A stretch of 64,000 bases of DNA from Leptospira tipperaryensis (GTDB lineage: Bacteria; Spirochaetota; Leptospiria; Leptospirales; Leptospiraceae), in NCBI RefSeq assembly GCF_001729245.1, contig NZ_CP015218.1, forward strand, positions 372,001 through 436,000. The letters run 5' to 3'. Shown one piece after another: positions 26,790-35,885 of the stretch (the first letter of the stretch is position 1; the number at the start of each line of letters is the position of its first letter). The translations under genes were made by a program, and so were the position numbers. Below the pieces are notes generated by a model, which did no database searches, was not told the origin of the DNA, and saw only the letters and a program-made list of their open reading frames with translations.

Positions 26790-26880
26790 CTTTCAGGGAT
26801 GAAGATGGGTGAAAATCCCGCGCTGACCCGCAACTGTGTGCCTAATGTATGTTAGGCGAGCCAGATCTCCCGCAATAGAT
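26790..26880 (+). promoter_or_regulatory. Cobalamin riboswitch, compact form, upstream of the TonB receptor
   Basis: The core GATGGGTGAAAATCCCGCGC (26805-26824) followed by TGACCCGCAACTGTG (26825-26839) is the conserved cobalamin-binding centre. A perfect GCCTAA/TTAGGC hairpin (26840-26857) and the B12-box equivalent GAGCCAGATCTCCCGC (26858-26873) follow. The CACTG...GGGAAGG peripheral block of the long form is absent, so it belongs to a shorter class than the one at 7140. It starts about 280 bases before the receptor ATG. Confidence 0.92.
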
Positions 26881-26931
26881 TACCTCGAGGTTAGGTTATT
26901 TGCATTCTCGCGCTGTACGTCCGTACAAAGC

Positions 26932-26961
26932 GAAGGGCCCCGAAAGACTACTTGGGGCTTC
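26932..26961 (+). promoter_or_regulatory. G+C hairpin between the compact riboswitch and the receptor gene
   Basis: GCCCC at 26937-26941 pairs with GGGGC at 26954-26958, with flanking GAAG/TTC bases able to extend the stem. No T-run follows, so a translational or structural role as expression platform is more likely than termination. An additional CGCT-GTAC / GTAC-AGCG hairpin precedes it (about 26910-26934). Confidence 0.45.
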
Positions 26962-27069
26962 TCAAAGAAGAATCATCCATTCCATTTTTATGATATGGCC
27001 GCGCCTATATGATAAGAGGATACGATCGTTCTTTTTCGAAATTCTCCCTAAAACTCATCAGGTGGGCAA

Positions 27070-29169
27070 ATGGAGAAGGACGTATCACGGAGAATCCAAA
27101 GGATTCTTATTTTATTATTTTGTTTAGGAGTTCCGGCTCAAAGAGGAGCGCAAGAGCCGGTAAACAAATCGGAAGAAAACAAAAATTCCGGAATCATTGT
27201 CAATGGTAAGTCCGACTATGGGATCGGGATCGCAGGATCCGCGAGCGAAGGTACGATTCGTTCCGAACAAATTCGATCTCGACCGATCTCAAGAGCGGGA
27301 GAAATCGCCGAGTTCATTCCGGGAATGATCGTAACTCAACATAGCGGGTCCGGAAAAGCAAATCAATACTATCTCAGAGGTTTCAATCTCGATCATGGAA
27401 CTGACTTCGCAGCGAGTGTAAACGGAATACCCGTCAACAATCCTTCTCACGGACACGGACAGGGTTATTCCGATATCAGCTTTGTCATACCGGAACTCAT
27501 CGAAGAGATCAAATTCAAAAAGGGAGTTTACTACGCAGAAGAAGGAAACTTTTCTTCCGCAGGTGCGATGAACGTGTCTTACTTTCGATCCTTAAAAAAA
27601 GGAATCGCAAGCGTAGAAGGAGGCACCTTTGGATATGGAAGAACTATCATCGCAAAGTCCCATCAGATCGGACCGGGGGTTCTTCTCTATGCGATCGAAG
27701 CTTCTCATTCCGACGGACCCTGGACCGTAAAAGAAAATTATAAAAAAGCGAACGGAATCTTAAGCTACAGCGTAGGCGACGAACGAAGCGGCTTTCGTCT
27801 TTTAGGAATGGGATATCGAGGGAACTGGCACACGACTCATCAGATTCCTAAGAGGGCGATCGAAAGAGGCAAGTCCTGGCTTTTGCCGGAAAACGACGGC
27901 ATCGGACGTTTTGACGCAATCGATCCGACCGACGGAGGGCTTACAAATCGGGGAAGTCTTTCCTGGGAAGCTCATCATCGGGACAAGAATACGGATGCAA
28001 AATTACTAATATACGGCTTATACAGCGATCTTTCTCTTTTTTCCAATACGACTTATTTCTTAAACGACCACGAAAGAGGAGATCAAGTCGACCAGACGGA
28101 CCGAAGAACCGTTTCCGGTTTCAAAGGAAGTTATAAAATTCTTTCTCAATGGAAGGAAATAAAATTTGAGAACCAAGTGGGAATTCAAATCCGAAGAGAC
28201 TTTATACAAAATTCTTTATATCATACGGAAGCGAGGGCTCAACTAGACAATTTAAAAAAAGATTTGATCATCGAAACCAACCTTTCAGTATATTACGAAA
28301 GTAGAATTCAATGGATGTCTAAAATACGAACCGTCTTGGGAGCCAGAGCCGATCAGTTTCAATTTCACGTAGACGATAAGAATCCGGAACTCAGCGATCG
28401 CAAACGTGCCTCCGTGGGAAGTCCGAAAGCGGGAATCGTATTCGGACCATGGTCCAAGACGGAAGTTTATCTCAACGGGGGACACGGTTTTCACACAAAC
28501 GACGCGAGAGGATTGACCGACAAAGCACATCCGTTTATTCCGATCGTAATGTCGAGAGGAGGGGAAGCCGGAATTCGAAGTATTCTTTTGGATTTTTGGA
28601 AAACCACCGTAAGCGTTTGGCGATTGGACTTGGATTCGGAGTTGATCTTTGTAGGCGACGCTGCGACGACCGAACCGAGCAGATCGAGTTCAAGAAGAGG
28701 AGTAGAATGCTCGAACTCGATCGACATTCTAAAAAACCTAACCTTCGACGCGGACGTTTCCATTTCCCGTTCCAGATTTCGAAGCAGCGAGGACGAAGCC
28801 GGAAACTTTATTCCCGGTTCGATCGAAAACGTTTATACCGGAGGAATCACTCTCAAAGAGACAAATCAATTTTTCGGATCGGTCCGCGGAAGATACTTCG
28901 GTCCGCGTTCTTTGATCGAAGATAACAGCTTCCGCTCCCCTCCGACTACGTTATTCAATCTTCAGGCGGGGAAAAGGTTCGACGAAAATTGGAGCCTCGT
29001 ATTCGAGATGTTTAATATACAAAACGCAAAGGTAAGCGATATCGACTACTACTACGCGTCGCGTCTAAAACACGAAGCGGAAGGTCCGAACGAAGGAGGA
29101 TACAACGACGTTCATACAAGACCGTCGGCGCCCCGTTCCATCCGACTTTCGCTTCGAGGAACATTTTAG
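27070..29169 (+). CDS. TonB-dependent outer-membrane receptor, probably for cobalamin or other corrinoids
   Basis: 699 residues. A signal peptide (RRIQRILILLFCLGVPAQRG, residues 7-26) is followed by a plug domain: RAGEIAEFIPGMIVTQHSGS, YYLRGFNLDHGTDFAASVNG and VNNPSHGHGQGYSDI, then a long beta-barrel with many aromatic-ending strands and a final R-L-S-L-R-G-T-F ending in phenylalanine, as needed for BAM assembly. The N-terminal TonB box is not obvious. The compact cobalamin riboswitch upstream is the reason to propose a BtuB-like substrate. No periplasmic binding protein or BtuCD transporter is encoded next to it. Confidence 0.85.
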   Translation: MEKDVSRRIQRILILLFCLGVPAQRGAQEPVNKSEENKNSGIIVNGKSDYGIGIAGSASEGTIRSEQIRSRPISRAGEIAEFIPGMIVTQHSGSGKANQYYLRGFNLDHGTDFAASVNGIPVNNPSHGHGQGYSDISFVIPELIEEIKFKKGVYYAEEGNFSSAGAMNVSYFRSLKKGIASVEGGTFGYGRTIIAKSHQIGPGVLLYAIEASHSDGPWTVKENYKKANGILSYSVGDERSGFRLLGMGYRGNWHTTHQIPKRAIERGKSWLLPENDGIGRFDAIDPTDGGLTNRGSLSWEAHHRDKNTDAKLLIYGLYSDLSLFSNTTYFLNDHERGDQVDQTDRRTVSGFKGSYKILSQWKEIKFENQVGIQIRRDFIQNSLYHTEARAQLDNLKKDLIIETNLSVYYESRIQWMSKIRTVLGARADQFQFHVDDKNPELSDRKRASVGSPKAGIVFGPWSKTEVYLNGGHGFHTNDARGLTDKAHPFIPIVMSRGGEAGIRSILLDFWKTTVSVWRLDLDSELIFVGDAATTEPSRSSSRRGVECSNSIDILKNLTFDADVSISRSRFRSSEDEAGNFIPGSIENVYTGGITLKETNQFFGSVRGRYFGPRSLIEDNSFRSPPTTLFNLQAGKRFDENWSLVFEMFNIQNAKVSDIDYYYASRLKHEAEGPNEGGYNDVHTRPSAPRSIRLSLRGTF

Positions 29170-29175
29170 GAGAAT

Positions 29176-30015
29176 CTAATACGATTTAGAAAGAATCCGG
29201 CTCGTCTCTTCAAGCAATTTCGATTTTAGGGAAAAGTTCAAAGCGGGACCGGTGAGCTTCTGTTGTTTTTTGCTGTCAAAGTATTGACCGCTGACCTGCG
29301 CAACCTCCGGAGAATCCGCGAGATAGATCGAAGTCTCGGCGCCTTTTTCGGGAGAAAGAAAAAATAACTTTTGAATCCCGGAGTAGATAAAACCGATCGG
29401 TCCCTTGACTTCTCTCGCGAGTTCAGTGCTAACAACGCCAGGATGAAGCGCGTTAGCCGTCACTTTGGTTCCTTTCAATTTTTCAGCAAGATCCTGAACA
29501 AAAAAAATATTGAACAACTTAGAATCCGAATAAGCCGTCATCCAAGAATAGGATTTTTCTTTTTGAAAATCGTCAACGTTCGGATTTGCGCTTTTATAAA
29601 GTCTAGAACTGACCGCAATGATTCTTCCCTGATCCGCAGAAATCAGGTTATCAAGAAGAGTGTTTGTAAGTAAAACGTGGGCGAGGTGATTGACCGCAAA
29701 GTTCGATTCGTAACCGTCGATGGAAGTTTTTCTGACCGGAGAAATCAAACCGGCGTTGTTGATCAATGCGTCGATCTTCGGAAGTTTTTTCGCCAATTCT
29801 TTACCAACCTTTGCGACCTGTGAAAGAGAAGAAAGATCGCAGAGAACAAAGTCGATGTTCTTGTTTCCAGTTTTGGATTGAATCTCTTCGATTACATTTC
29901 TTGCCTTGTCCGGATTTCTTACTACCATCGTGATCGCCCAACCTTTGCTCGCAAGTCCGGCAACCGTCGCCTTTCCGATTCCTTCAGTTCCGCCTGTGAT
30001 TACAGCTTGTTTCAT
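29176..30015 (-). CDS. Short-chain dehydrogenase/reductase (retinol-dehydrogenase-like)
   Basis: 279 residues from the ATG at 30015 (AGGT 9 bases upstream); a longer frame to 30108 has no better start. VITGGTEGIGKATVAGLASKG is the TGxxxGxG NAD(P) loop, DALINNAGLISP the NNAG motif, IAVSSRLY plus SWMTAYSDSKLFN the Ser-Tyr-Lys active site (YSDSK). The HPGVVSTEL motif is typical of the RDH/WW-oxidoreductase branch. The substrate is probably lipophilic, but not identifiable. It converges with the receptor gene (6 bases between stops). Confidence 0.88.
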   Translation of the reverse strand: MKQAVITGGTEGIGKATVAGLASKGWAITMVVRNPDKARNVIEEIQSKTGNKNIDFVLCDLSSLSQVAKVGKELAKKLPKIDALINNAGLISPVRKTSIDGYESNFAVNHLAHVLLTNTLLDNLISADQGRIIAVSSRLYKSANPNVDDFQKEKSYSWMTAYSDSKLFNIFFVQDLAEKLKGTKVTANALHPGVVSTELAREVKGPIGFIYSGIQKLFFLSPEKGAETSIYLADSPEVAQVSGQYFDSKKQQKLTGPALNFSLKSKLLEETSRILSKSY

Positions 30016-30075
30016 TTTGATACCTATTCGTTTTAAAAAAAGAGTGATACAATATGGACTGATAAAGAAAAGGAG

Positions 30076-30231
30076 ATGGAAGAAATTTTCAAAATTCTTC
30101 CGGAACAAAAGGAAAAAACGAGATCGAAATTTGACTTAAGAAGAAACAAAATCAAAGATATAAGGGAACTCCTAAAAGATAAGATAGGTCCTGAATCAAA
30201 TCAGAAAATTCTTATAAACAAAGAAAGTTAA
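30076..30231 (+). CDS. Possible small charged protein, 51 residues
   Basis: In the 306-base gap between the SDR gene and the GST-like gene, an ATG at 30076 opens 51 codons of a highly charged lysine/glutamate-rich protein (starting MEEIFKILPEQKEK, ending in NKES). AAAAGGAG directly abuts the ATG, which is closer than an efficient site should be. Composition looks protein-like and helical. It lies in the promoter region of the divergent SDR gene. It may be a chance frame; conservation would decide. Confidence 0.3.
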   Translation: MEEIFKILPEQKEKTRSKFDLRRNKIKDIRELLKDKIGPESNQKILINKES

Positions 30232-30321
30232 GAATTCTTCATTTTACTTTTTCAACGTTAAATCACTTGAGAATAAGAATTTGATTTGTCCAAAAGCAAG
30301 TATTGTTTGATCTTTTGATGA

Positions 30322-31260
30322 ATGACCACAGAAAAAGAAATCATTCTTCATCACTATCCGGCGTCTCCTTATTCGGAACGGGTAAGACTTTTTTTAGGAT
30401 ATAAGAAAGCGACTTGGTTGTCCACAGTGACTCCGGTGACCTTGCCGAAACCCGATCAGACCATTCTCACGGGAGGATATAGAAGGGCCCCCGTATTACA
30501 ACTCGGATCCGATATCTACTGCGATTCCCGTTTGATCATCGAAGAGCTCAACCGAATTCTTCCGCAACCTCCGATCTCGATCGAAAACCCGGATGCGGCC
30601 TCCGCCAATCTTTTAGCGGAATTGGTCGACGCCGACATCTTCTTAAAAGTCGCCAAGTTCGTGATGGGTTCTTACGCTCAAAAACTTCCGCAGGAACTCG
30701 TGGACGATCGGGCTGCGATGCAACCCCAGGAAAAATTGACAAGGGAGAATATGGAGAAATTGGTTCCGTATCTCCAACTCAGTCTTTCCAAAATGCTTCC
30801 TGAGTTTGCAAAGGTCTTAGACAAGAAACAGTTTTTCGGGGGCGAGATTCCGGCGCGAGGCGACTTTGCGATCTACCAAATTTTTTGGTTCTTGAATACG
30901 ATTCGAAAATTCAAACCGATCGTTCCCGGGCACGAAAATTTACACGAATGGTTTGCAAGAATGAAAACCTTCGGCGCTGGAGAATCCACTTTGTTAACCG
31001 CCGAAGACGCCCTAAAAACGGCAGCCGCGACTTCTCCCAGACCGATTGTTTCGGCGAGCGTCTCGCCCGGACCTTACGACTTCAAATCCGGTCAAGACGT
31101 GATCGTTCATCCTGAACATTACGATCACGAGAGAATTTTCGGAAAGTTGCTCCATCTGGATGACGAAACGATTATCCTTGGAAACGAGTCTCCAAAAACC
31201 GGCTTGGTTCACGTTCACTTTCCAAGACTTCGATATATCGTTTTTCCGAAGATTTCCTGA
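30322..31260 (+). CDS. Glutathione S-transferase-like protein with C-terminal extra domain
   Basis: 312 residues. Residues 5-80 are a thioredoxin-fold GST N-domain: LHHYPASPYSERVRLFLGYK (SPYS in place of the catalytic Ser/Cys region), RRAPVLQLGSDIYCDSRLI with the cis-proline before V. Residues 90-215 form a helical GST C-domain. The last ~85 residues (from SPRPIVSASVSPGPYDFKSG) are a separate beta-rich region not found in ordinary GSTs of about 210 residues. Likely a detoxification or thiol-transfer protein; substrate and thiol cofactor unknown. Confidence 0.82.
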   Translation: MTTEKEIILHHYPASPYSERVRLFLGYKKATWLSTVTPVTLPKPDQTILTGGYRRAPVLQLGSDIYCDSRLIIEELNRILPQPPISIENPDAASANLLAELVDADIFLKVAKFVMGSYAQKLPQELVDDRAAMQPQEKLTRENMEKLVPYLQLSLSKMLPEFAKVLDKKQFFGGEIPARGDFAIYQIFWFLNTIRKFKPIVPGHENLHEWFARMKTFGAGESTLLTAEDALKTAAATSPRPIVSASVSPGPYDFKSGQDVIVHPEHYDHERIFGKLLHLDDETIILGNESPKTGLVHVHFPRLRYIVFPKIS

Positions 31261-31392
31261 TCGTATCCAATTTCGGAAGAATCTCCGATTTCGATTTTTG
31301 AAAACGCCCGGAATTTCAGAAATGACTTCGGATGTTTTCCGGTTTGCATCGCCTAAGAATTTTGAATCGAGGGGAGATAAACGGGTAAAGTA

Positions 31393-31429
31393 GACATAAT
31401 GTATTACTTCCGATAATGTACATTATGTC
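31393..31429. promoter_or_regulatory. Paired palindromes (ATAATGTA half-sites), candidate operator
   Basis: GACATAATGTA at 31393-31403 is the exact inverted copy of TACATTATGTC at 31419-31429. The right side also contains a perfect 14-bp palindrome ATAATGTACATTAT at 31413-31426. So three ATAATGTA half-sites lie within 37 bp. It sits in the 450-bp gap between the GST-like gene and the haloalkane dehalogenase gene, about 280 bp before the latter. The remainder of that gap holds no convincing gene. Confidence 0.55.
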
Positions 31430-31710
31430 ACATTGAAATCGGACGAAAGAGGCCTCTTCGAATTTCAGATTTGTAAGACATCCTACAACGATTCTTCTCA
31501 AAAAGACTTTTCTAAAAACCAAAAGAATCCGCGATCACAAGATTCTTAGATTAGAAAAAAAGATTCTATCTCAAAGTAAAAATTCGACTACGATCCGAAT
31601 TCTACTCGAATGACCAAAAACCGGCGGACAAATTCTTTTTCCAAAAACGAGGAAAGAAACGTTTCGAAAAGTGCTTCCCCGAAAGGCAATCCCGGGAATT
31701 CTGATGCCCC

Positions 31711-32607
31711 ATGGAAATTTTAAGAACACCGGATTCCGCCTTTGACAACCTTCCAGGTTACAAGTTTCAACCGAACTATATTCAAATTCAAAATCTGAGA
31801 ATGCACTACGTCGACGAAGGAAAAAAGGACGCTAGCGAAACCGTGCTTTTACTCCACGGAGAACCGTCTTGGTCTTTTCTCTATCGCAAGATGATTCCAC
31901 CTTTGGCGGCCGCAGGCTATCGAGTGATCGCACCCGATCTCATCGGTTTTGGAAAATCCGATAAACCGAACGATCCTGAATTCTTTTCCTATCAAAGCCA
32001 CATGGATTGGTTAAAAGAATTTCTCATTGGACTCGATCTCAAAAACGTAACCCTCTTCTGTCAGGATTGGGGAGGACTTTTGGGACTTCGTTTGGCGGCG
32101 GAGAATCAGGAACGTTTTTCAAGAATCGTTGCCGGAAATACTTTTTTACCGACCGGAGACATTCCACCCAAAGAAGACTTTTTAAAGTGGAGACATTTTT
32201 CTCAAAACGTAAAACGACTTTCGATCGGAACGATCGTAAAAAACGGATGTGTTTCCGAACTCTCAAAAGAAATCGTCGCGGCGTATGACGCGCCCTATCC
32301 GGAAGAATCATTCAAAGCGGCGGCCCGCAAATTTCCTGCCTTGGTTCCGATCACACCGGACGACCCGGCTTCTGAACCGAATCGTAAAGCCTGGGAAATT
32401 TTGAAAACCTGGAAAAAACCGTTTCTTGTCGCGTTTAGCGACAGTGATCCGATCACAAAGGGCGGAGATATTTTCTTTCGAAGAATCGTACCGGGAACCA
32501 AAGGTCAAAAACACGTCACCATTGCAAATGCTGGACATTTTCTACAAGAGGACAAGGGAGAAGAATTGGCCGAAGTGATCAAAGGATTTATTACGAACAA
32601 TCCTTGA
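31711..32607 (+). CDS. Haloalkane dehalogenase (HLD-I/DhlA-like alpha/beta hydrolase)
   Basis: 298 residues. LLLHGEPSWSFLYRKMIPPL (about 46-65) carries the oxyanion/halide motif HGEPSW, IAPDLIGFGKSDKP follows, and FCQDWGGLLGLRLA (about 116-129) holds the aspartate nucleophile with the halide-binding tryptophan next to it; the base histidine is in IANAGHFLQEDKGEEL. This set (Asp nucleophile, W, HGEPxW) marks haloalkane dehalogenases of subfamily I rather than Ser esterases. It hydrolyses carbon-halogen bonds to alcohol and halide in the cytoplasm. It stands alone, facing the FecR-type gene across two hairpins. Confidence 0.9.
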   Translation: MEILRTPDSAFDNLPGYKFQPNYIQIQNLRMHYVDEGKKDASETVLLLHGEPSWSFLYRKMIPPLAAAGYRVIAPDLIGFGKSDKPNDPEFFSYQSHMDWLKEFLIGLDLKNVTLFCQDWGGLLGLRLAAENQERFSRIVAGNTFLPTGDIPPKEDFLKWRHFSQNVKRLSIGTIVKNGCVSELSKEIVAAYDAPYPEESFKAAARKFPALVPITPDDPASEPNRKAWEILKTWKKPFLVAFSDSDPITKGGDIFFRRIVPGTKGQKHVTIANAGHFLQEDKGEELAEVIKGFITNNP

Positions 32608-32650
32608 TCCTTAAATATCGTCTTCGGCGGAAGAATTTGGAATTTTACTA

Positions 32651-32693
32651 CGCCGCGTCCGCAGGACGCGGCGAAACATTCTAGTTTTAGAAT
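32651..32693. terminator. Two tandem hairpins between convergent genes
   Basis: CGCCGCGTCC (32651-32660) and GGACGCGGCG (32664-32673) form a perfect 10-bp stem on a GCA loop; ATTCTA/TAGAAT (32678-32693) forms a second. They lie between the stop of the dehalogenase (32607) and that of the FecR-type gene (32695). No real T-run follows the GC hairpin on either strand, so termination is inferred from position. Confidence 0.55.
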
Positions 32694-32694
32694 A

Positions 32695-33402
32695 TTATGA
32701 TTTTGGAAAGTTCTCTAAAAGTTCTTTGTTTTTTAGTTTTTGATCTTTGAGCATCTGATAATTCTCTGCCTTGATCGTTTTGAAGGTCTGAATGATTTTC
32801 ATCTTCTCTTTCATAAATTCTTTCAGAGGTTCGATCAGCAATTCTTTGCCGTTCCAAGAAGCCTGTTCTCCGGCTTTCAAATCCAATTCGCTTCCGGAAG
32901 AAGAATTCACTGCAACCGCTCCTTCATTTACAAAAACGCCGTCAGGTATGGAAGAATCGTCATTTTTCGGAGCATTCTCCTTATCCTCGCTGATTACAAA
33001 CTGAGTCCCGCGAACGCCCGCAGTATAAGAAACGGAACTTACTTCTAAGTCTTCTTTTTTATTCGATTTTTGAACGTTGGCGAAAAGTTTACCGGAAACC
33101 AAATTGACCTTGGTTTTGTTTTTGGTTCCATCCGAGTAGAGTTCCGAAATTTCAATTTTGGTAAAAGGTGCGAGACGAATCACGGCGCTCGATCCTAGTT
33201 GAAGATCCGCTTTCCCGTCTCCGGTTTCTACCTTCGCGGTTTTTGTTAATACGACATTCTTTTTGAGGGCTTCGGTTTTTCCACTTAAAGTATATTGAAC
33301 CTTTCCGGAAACGAAGAGTGCAATTGCAACTTCTTCATCCGCGAAAAGAATCTGCGGAAAAAATAAAAAGAAAGAAGTTAGTAATAAAACATTTCGAATC
33401 AT
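32695..33402 (-). CDS. Secreted FecR-domain protein
   Basis: 235 residues from the ATG at 33402, chosen because it gives a clean signal peptide (NVLLLTSFFLFFPQILFADE). Residues 30-150 are a FecR domain: KVETGDGKADLQLGSSAVIRL, KVNLVSGKLFANVQK and SYTAGVRGTQFVIS, the last being the AxVRGTxF motif. The C-terminal part is a charged, helical tail. Unlike classical FecR it has no N-terminal anti-sigma helix bundle, so it is probably a periplasmic or surface protein. It is the last gene of the sigma/FecR/HAMP module read from 35755. Confidence 0.82.
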   Translation of the reverse strand: MIRNVLLLTSFFLFFPQILFADEEVAIALFVSGKVQYTLSGKTEALKKNVVLTKTAKVETGDGKADLQLGSSAVIRLAPFTKIEISELYSDGTKNKTKVNLVSGKLFANVQKSNKKEDLEVSSVSYTAGVRGTQFVISEDKENAPKNDDSSIPDGVFVNEGAVAVNSSSGSELDLKAGEQASWNGKELLIEPLKEFMKEKMKIIQTFKTIKAENYQMLKDQKLKNKELLENFPKS

Positions 33403-33523
33403 ACCGAAAATGTTTGCATAGGTTCGGAAAAAAATCCACAATTAATTTCCTAAAGAACCGTGCATCCGATAAAGAGAAATCATATCGGAAGCATAAGTTC
33501 GTTAACCTCGCCGGGGAGAAAAT

Positions 33524-34066
33524 CTAACTCTTAGAGTTGTTGATTCTTTTTTCGATGACCTGATTCAGAAGATCCGCAAGTTCCTGGAACTCATCCCCTT
33601 TCCGAATCTTGATCTTCTTAACGGTTTCCCCGTCGGCCAATCTTTTGAGATGATTTTTGATATTGTAAACGGGGCCGGCCATCTTATGAGAATAGATCAC
33701 GGTAAAAATCGCGGTCAATCCTAAGAACAAACCGGACAAAAGAAGAATTCCATTTACCTGGATCGTAAACATATCCAGTCTGTGATCGTAGTCAGGAAGA
33801 AAGATTTCTCTCTCAACGAACTTTTCCTTTTCTACTCCGTTTTGTTCTTCAAAACCTTTTTGATACACTTTGACCGGATCGTTTCTCAAACGGAAAACGA
33901 CACCTTTGTCAAACTTTGTAAAATTCAACCAATAAAGAAAACCGACCGTTAAAAGAAGTCCGAATAGAATGAGTAAGGAATAATTTAGTAAGAACTTGAG
34001 TTGGAAATCCCGGTCTATGAGGTAATTGCTAAAAATCCTTTTTTTACCGGGGTCGTCTTGTGTCAT
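33524..34066 (-). CDS. Two-helix membrane protein with HAMP domain and no output domain
   Basis: 180 residues. Membrane helices at about 28-48 and 98-122 enclose a ~50-residue extracytoplasmic segment; the last ~55 residues (HKMAGPVYNIKNHLKRLADG and KIRKGDEFQELADLLNQVIE) form a HAMP domain. No kinase, cyclase or chemotaxis output domain follows; the protein ends after the HAMP. AGGA-type site before the ATG at 34066. It lies between the FecR anti-sigma-like gene and the secreted FecR gene, so it may couple an envelope signal to that system. Confidence 0.8.
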   Translation of the reverse strand: MTQDDPGKKRIFSNYLIDRDFQLKFLLNYSLLILFGLLLTVGFLYWLNFTKFDKGVVFRLRNDPVKVYQKGFEEQNGVEKEKFVEREIFLPDYDHRLDMFTIQVNGILLLSGLFLGLTAIFTVIYSHKMAGPVYNIKNHLKRLADGETVKKIKIRKGDEFQELADLLNQVIEKRINNSKS

Positions 34067-34126
34067 GCGGGGTCCTCGAGGACTAAATTTCCCGATTTAC
34101 CAACACTCTGTCAAAGAGAATTTCGT

Positions 34127-35197
34127 TTAGTGGACTTGAATCACTTCGGATACGGACTCTCGAGGAATGGTAATTTCCTTTTCCAGAGTTTGAACATACA
34201 TCGCTTTTTCGTCCATGTCCACGATGACGCCTTCGATCGTCTTTCCGTCCACGAGAACGACTCTTTCCATTCTCTGAAACTCCGTTAGGAGTTCTTGTTT
34301 GCTGGAATAGGCCTTGTTCTTGTCGCGAGGAACGCTCTCGATCGGCAGTTTCTCAAATTCGCTATTGAGTAGATCTTTTTCGGAATCTTTCAGACGGCTT
34401 CGAACAAAGCCCTTTTGGTTTGCAAAGATTGTTTGATTCGGCTCTAAAACCTGCTCGCCTTCCGGCGCGGTTTTTTGAGATTCCGCTCGGGCGCTGACGG
34501 CAACACGGCCTTCTAAAACTTGAATTTTGGTTCCTTCTCCTGGAAGGTTTTGAAAGCTAAAACTGGTTCCACGGACTTCCGCGCTGACGGTTTCCGAACG
34601 AACTGTAAATTCTTCTTTCTTTAAATTCTTATGAATATGGGCAAGAAGTTCGCCTTTTTCCAGGTCGATTCCAATTTTGTAATGAGTTGAAAGATCGATT
34701 TTTCGAAAGGACACTTGGGAATCTCCAAGAACACGAACCGCGATTCCGTCGGCGACTTTGAGATTTAAGAACGCGCTCGGGGCGGTGACTACCCTCTGTC
34801 CCTCTTGGATCCGAACTCCCGGTTTGAGAAGAATTTTGTCCTTCGGATCGGAGGAAGTCAGATACGCTTCCCCTTCGACTTGTGAGATTTCAACTCCGCC
34901 CTTTTCGACGGTCGGCGGGGAATTGTTTTTAAGGATAGAATAATATCCTAATGTGATCGCCATTAAAAATATGGCAGCGGCAGAAAGGGATATAACGATT
35001 TTGTTTTTTGTAAAATTGGAGAAAGAAACAACATTCGAGGTTTGAGCACGGGTATAGAGCGACTCAAAATCCGACTGTTTGGGCGAATATTCAACCCAAG
35101 AACTGCTCAAACCTTTGCCGAGCCATTCTACAGAAGGACTAAGTTCGTTCTGCTTGCCTTCCAGCAGAATTTCTTTTATCTTCTCTTCCCTTTCCAT
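34127..35197 (-). CDS. FecR-type anti-sigma factor, membrane-anchored
   Basis: 356 residues from the ATG at 35197; a TTG at 35233 directly after the sigma-factor stop is the alternative. The N-terminal ~65 residues are cytoplasmic and charged (anti-sigma position), then one membrane helix (KIVISLSAAAIFLMAITLGY), then a periplasmic FecR domain with GQRVVTAPSAFLNLKVADG, GIDLEKGELLAHI and VSAEVRGTSFSF, and a further C-terminal region with VVLVDGKTIEGVIVDMDEK. The order sigma-FecR is the usual pair in which the FecR protein holds the ECF sigma factor until an envelope signal arrives. Confidence 0.85.
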   Translation of the reverse strand: MEREEKIKEILLEGKQNELSPSVEWLGKGLSSSWVEYSPKQSDFESLYTRAQTSNVVSFSNFTKNKIVISLSAAAIFLMAITLGYYSILKNNSPPTVEKGGVEISQVEGEAYLTSSDPKDKILLKPGVRIQEGQRVVTAPSAFLNLKVADGIAVRVLGDSQVSFRKIDLSTHYKIGIDLEKGELLAHIHKNLKKEEFTVRSETVSAEVRGTSFSFQNLPGEGTKIQVLEGRVAVSARAESQKTAPEGEQVLEPNQTIFANQKGFVRSRLKDSEKDLLNSEFEKLPIESVPRDKNKAYSSKQELLTEFQRMERVVLVDGKTIEGVIVDMDEKAMYVQTLEKEITIPRESVSEVIQVH

Positions 35198-35233
35198 TCC
35201 CGATGCTTCCAACTTTTTTTCTTTTATAATCAA

Positions 35234-35770
<537 letters not shown>

Positions 35771-35885
35771 GATGGGAAACCCGATTTCAAGTAAATTCCT
35801 TTGCCGCTCCAGCCTTCTATCATGAGTTAACAGAGTGAATCCGGCTTTTTTTCAAATTTACAGTTTTTTTTCCGAACCGACCGGA

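Noticed and set aside
31316..31522. 68-codon minus-strand frame in the 31261-31710 gap
   Set aside because: No ribosome-binding site, codon use unlike its neighbours, and it crosses the palindromic block at 31393-31429.
31610..31723. 37-residue frame just before the haloalkane dehalogenase
   Set aside because: Low-complexity basic composition, no Shine-Dalgarno, and it overlaps the true gene start at 31711.
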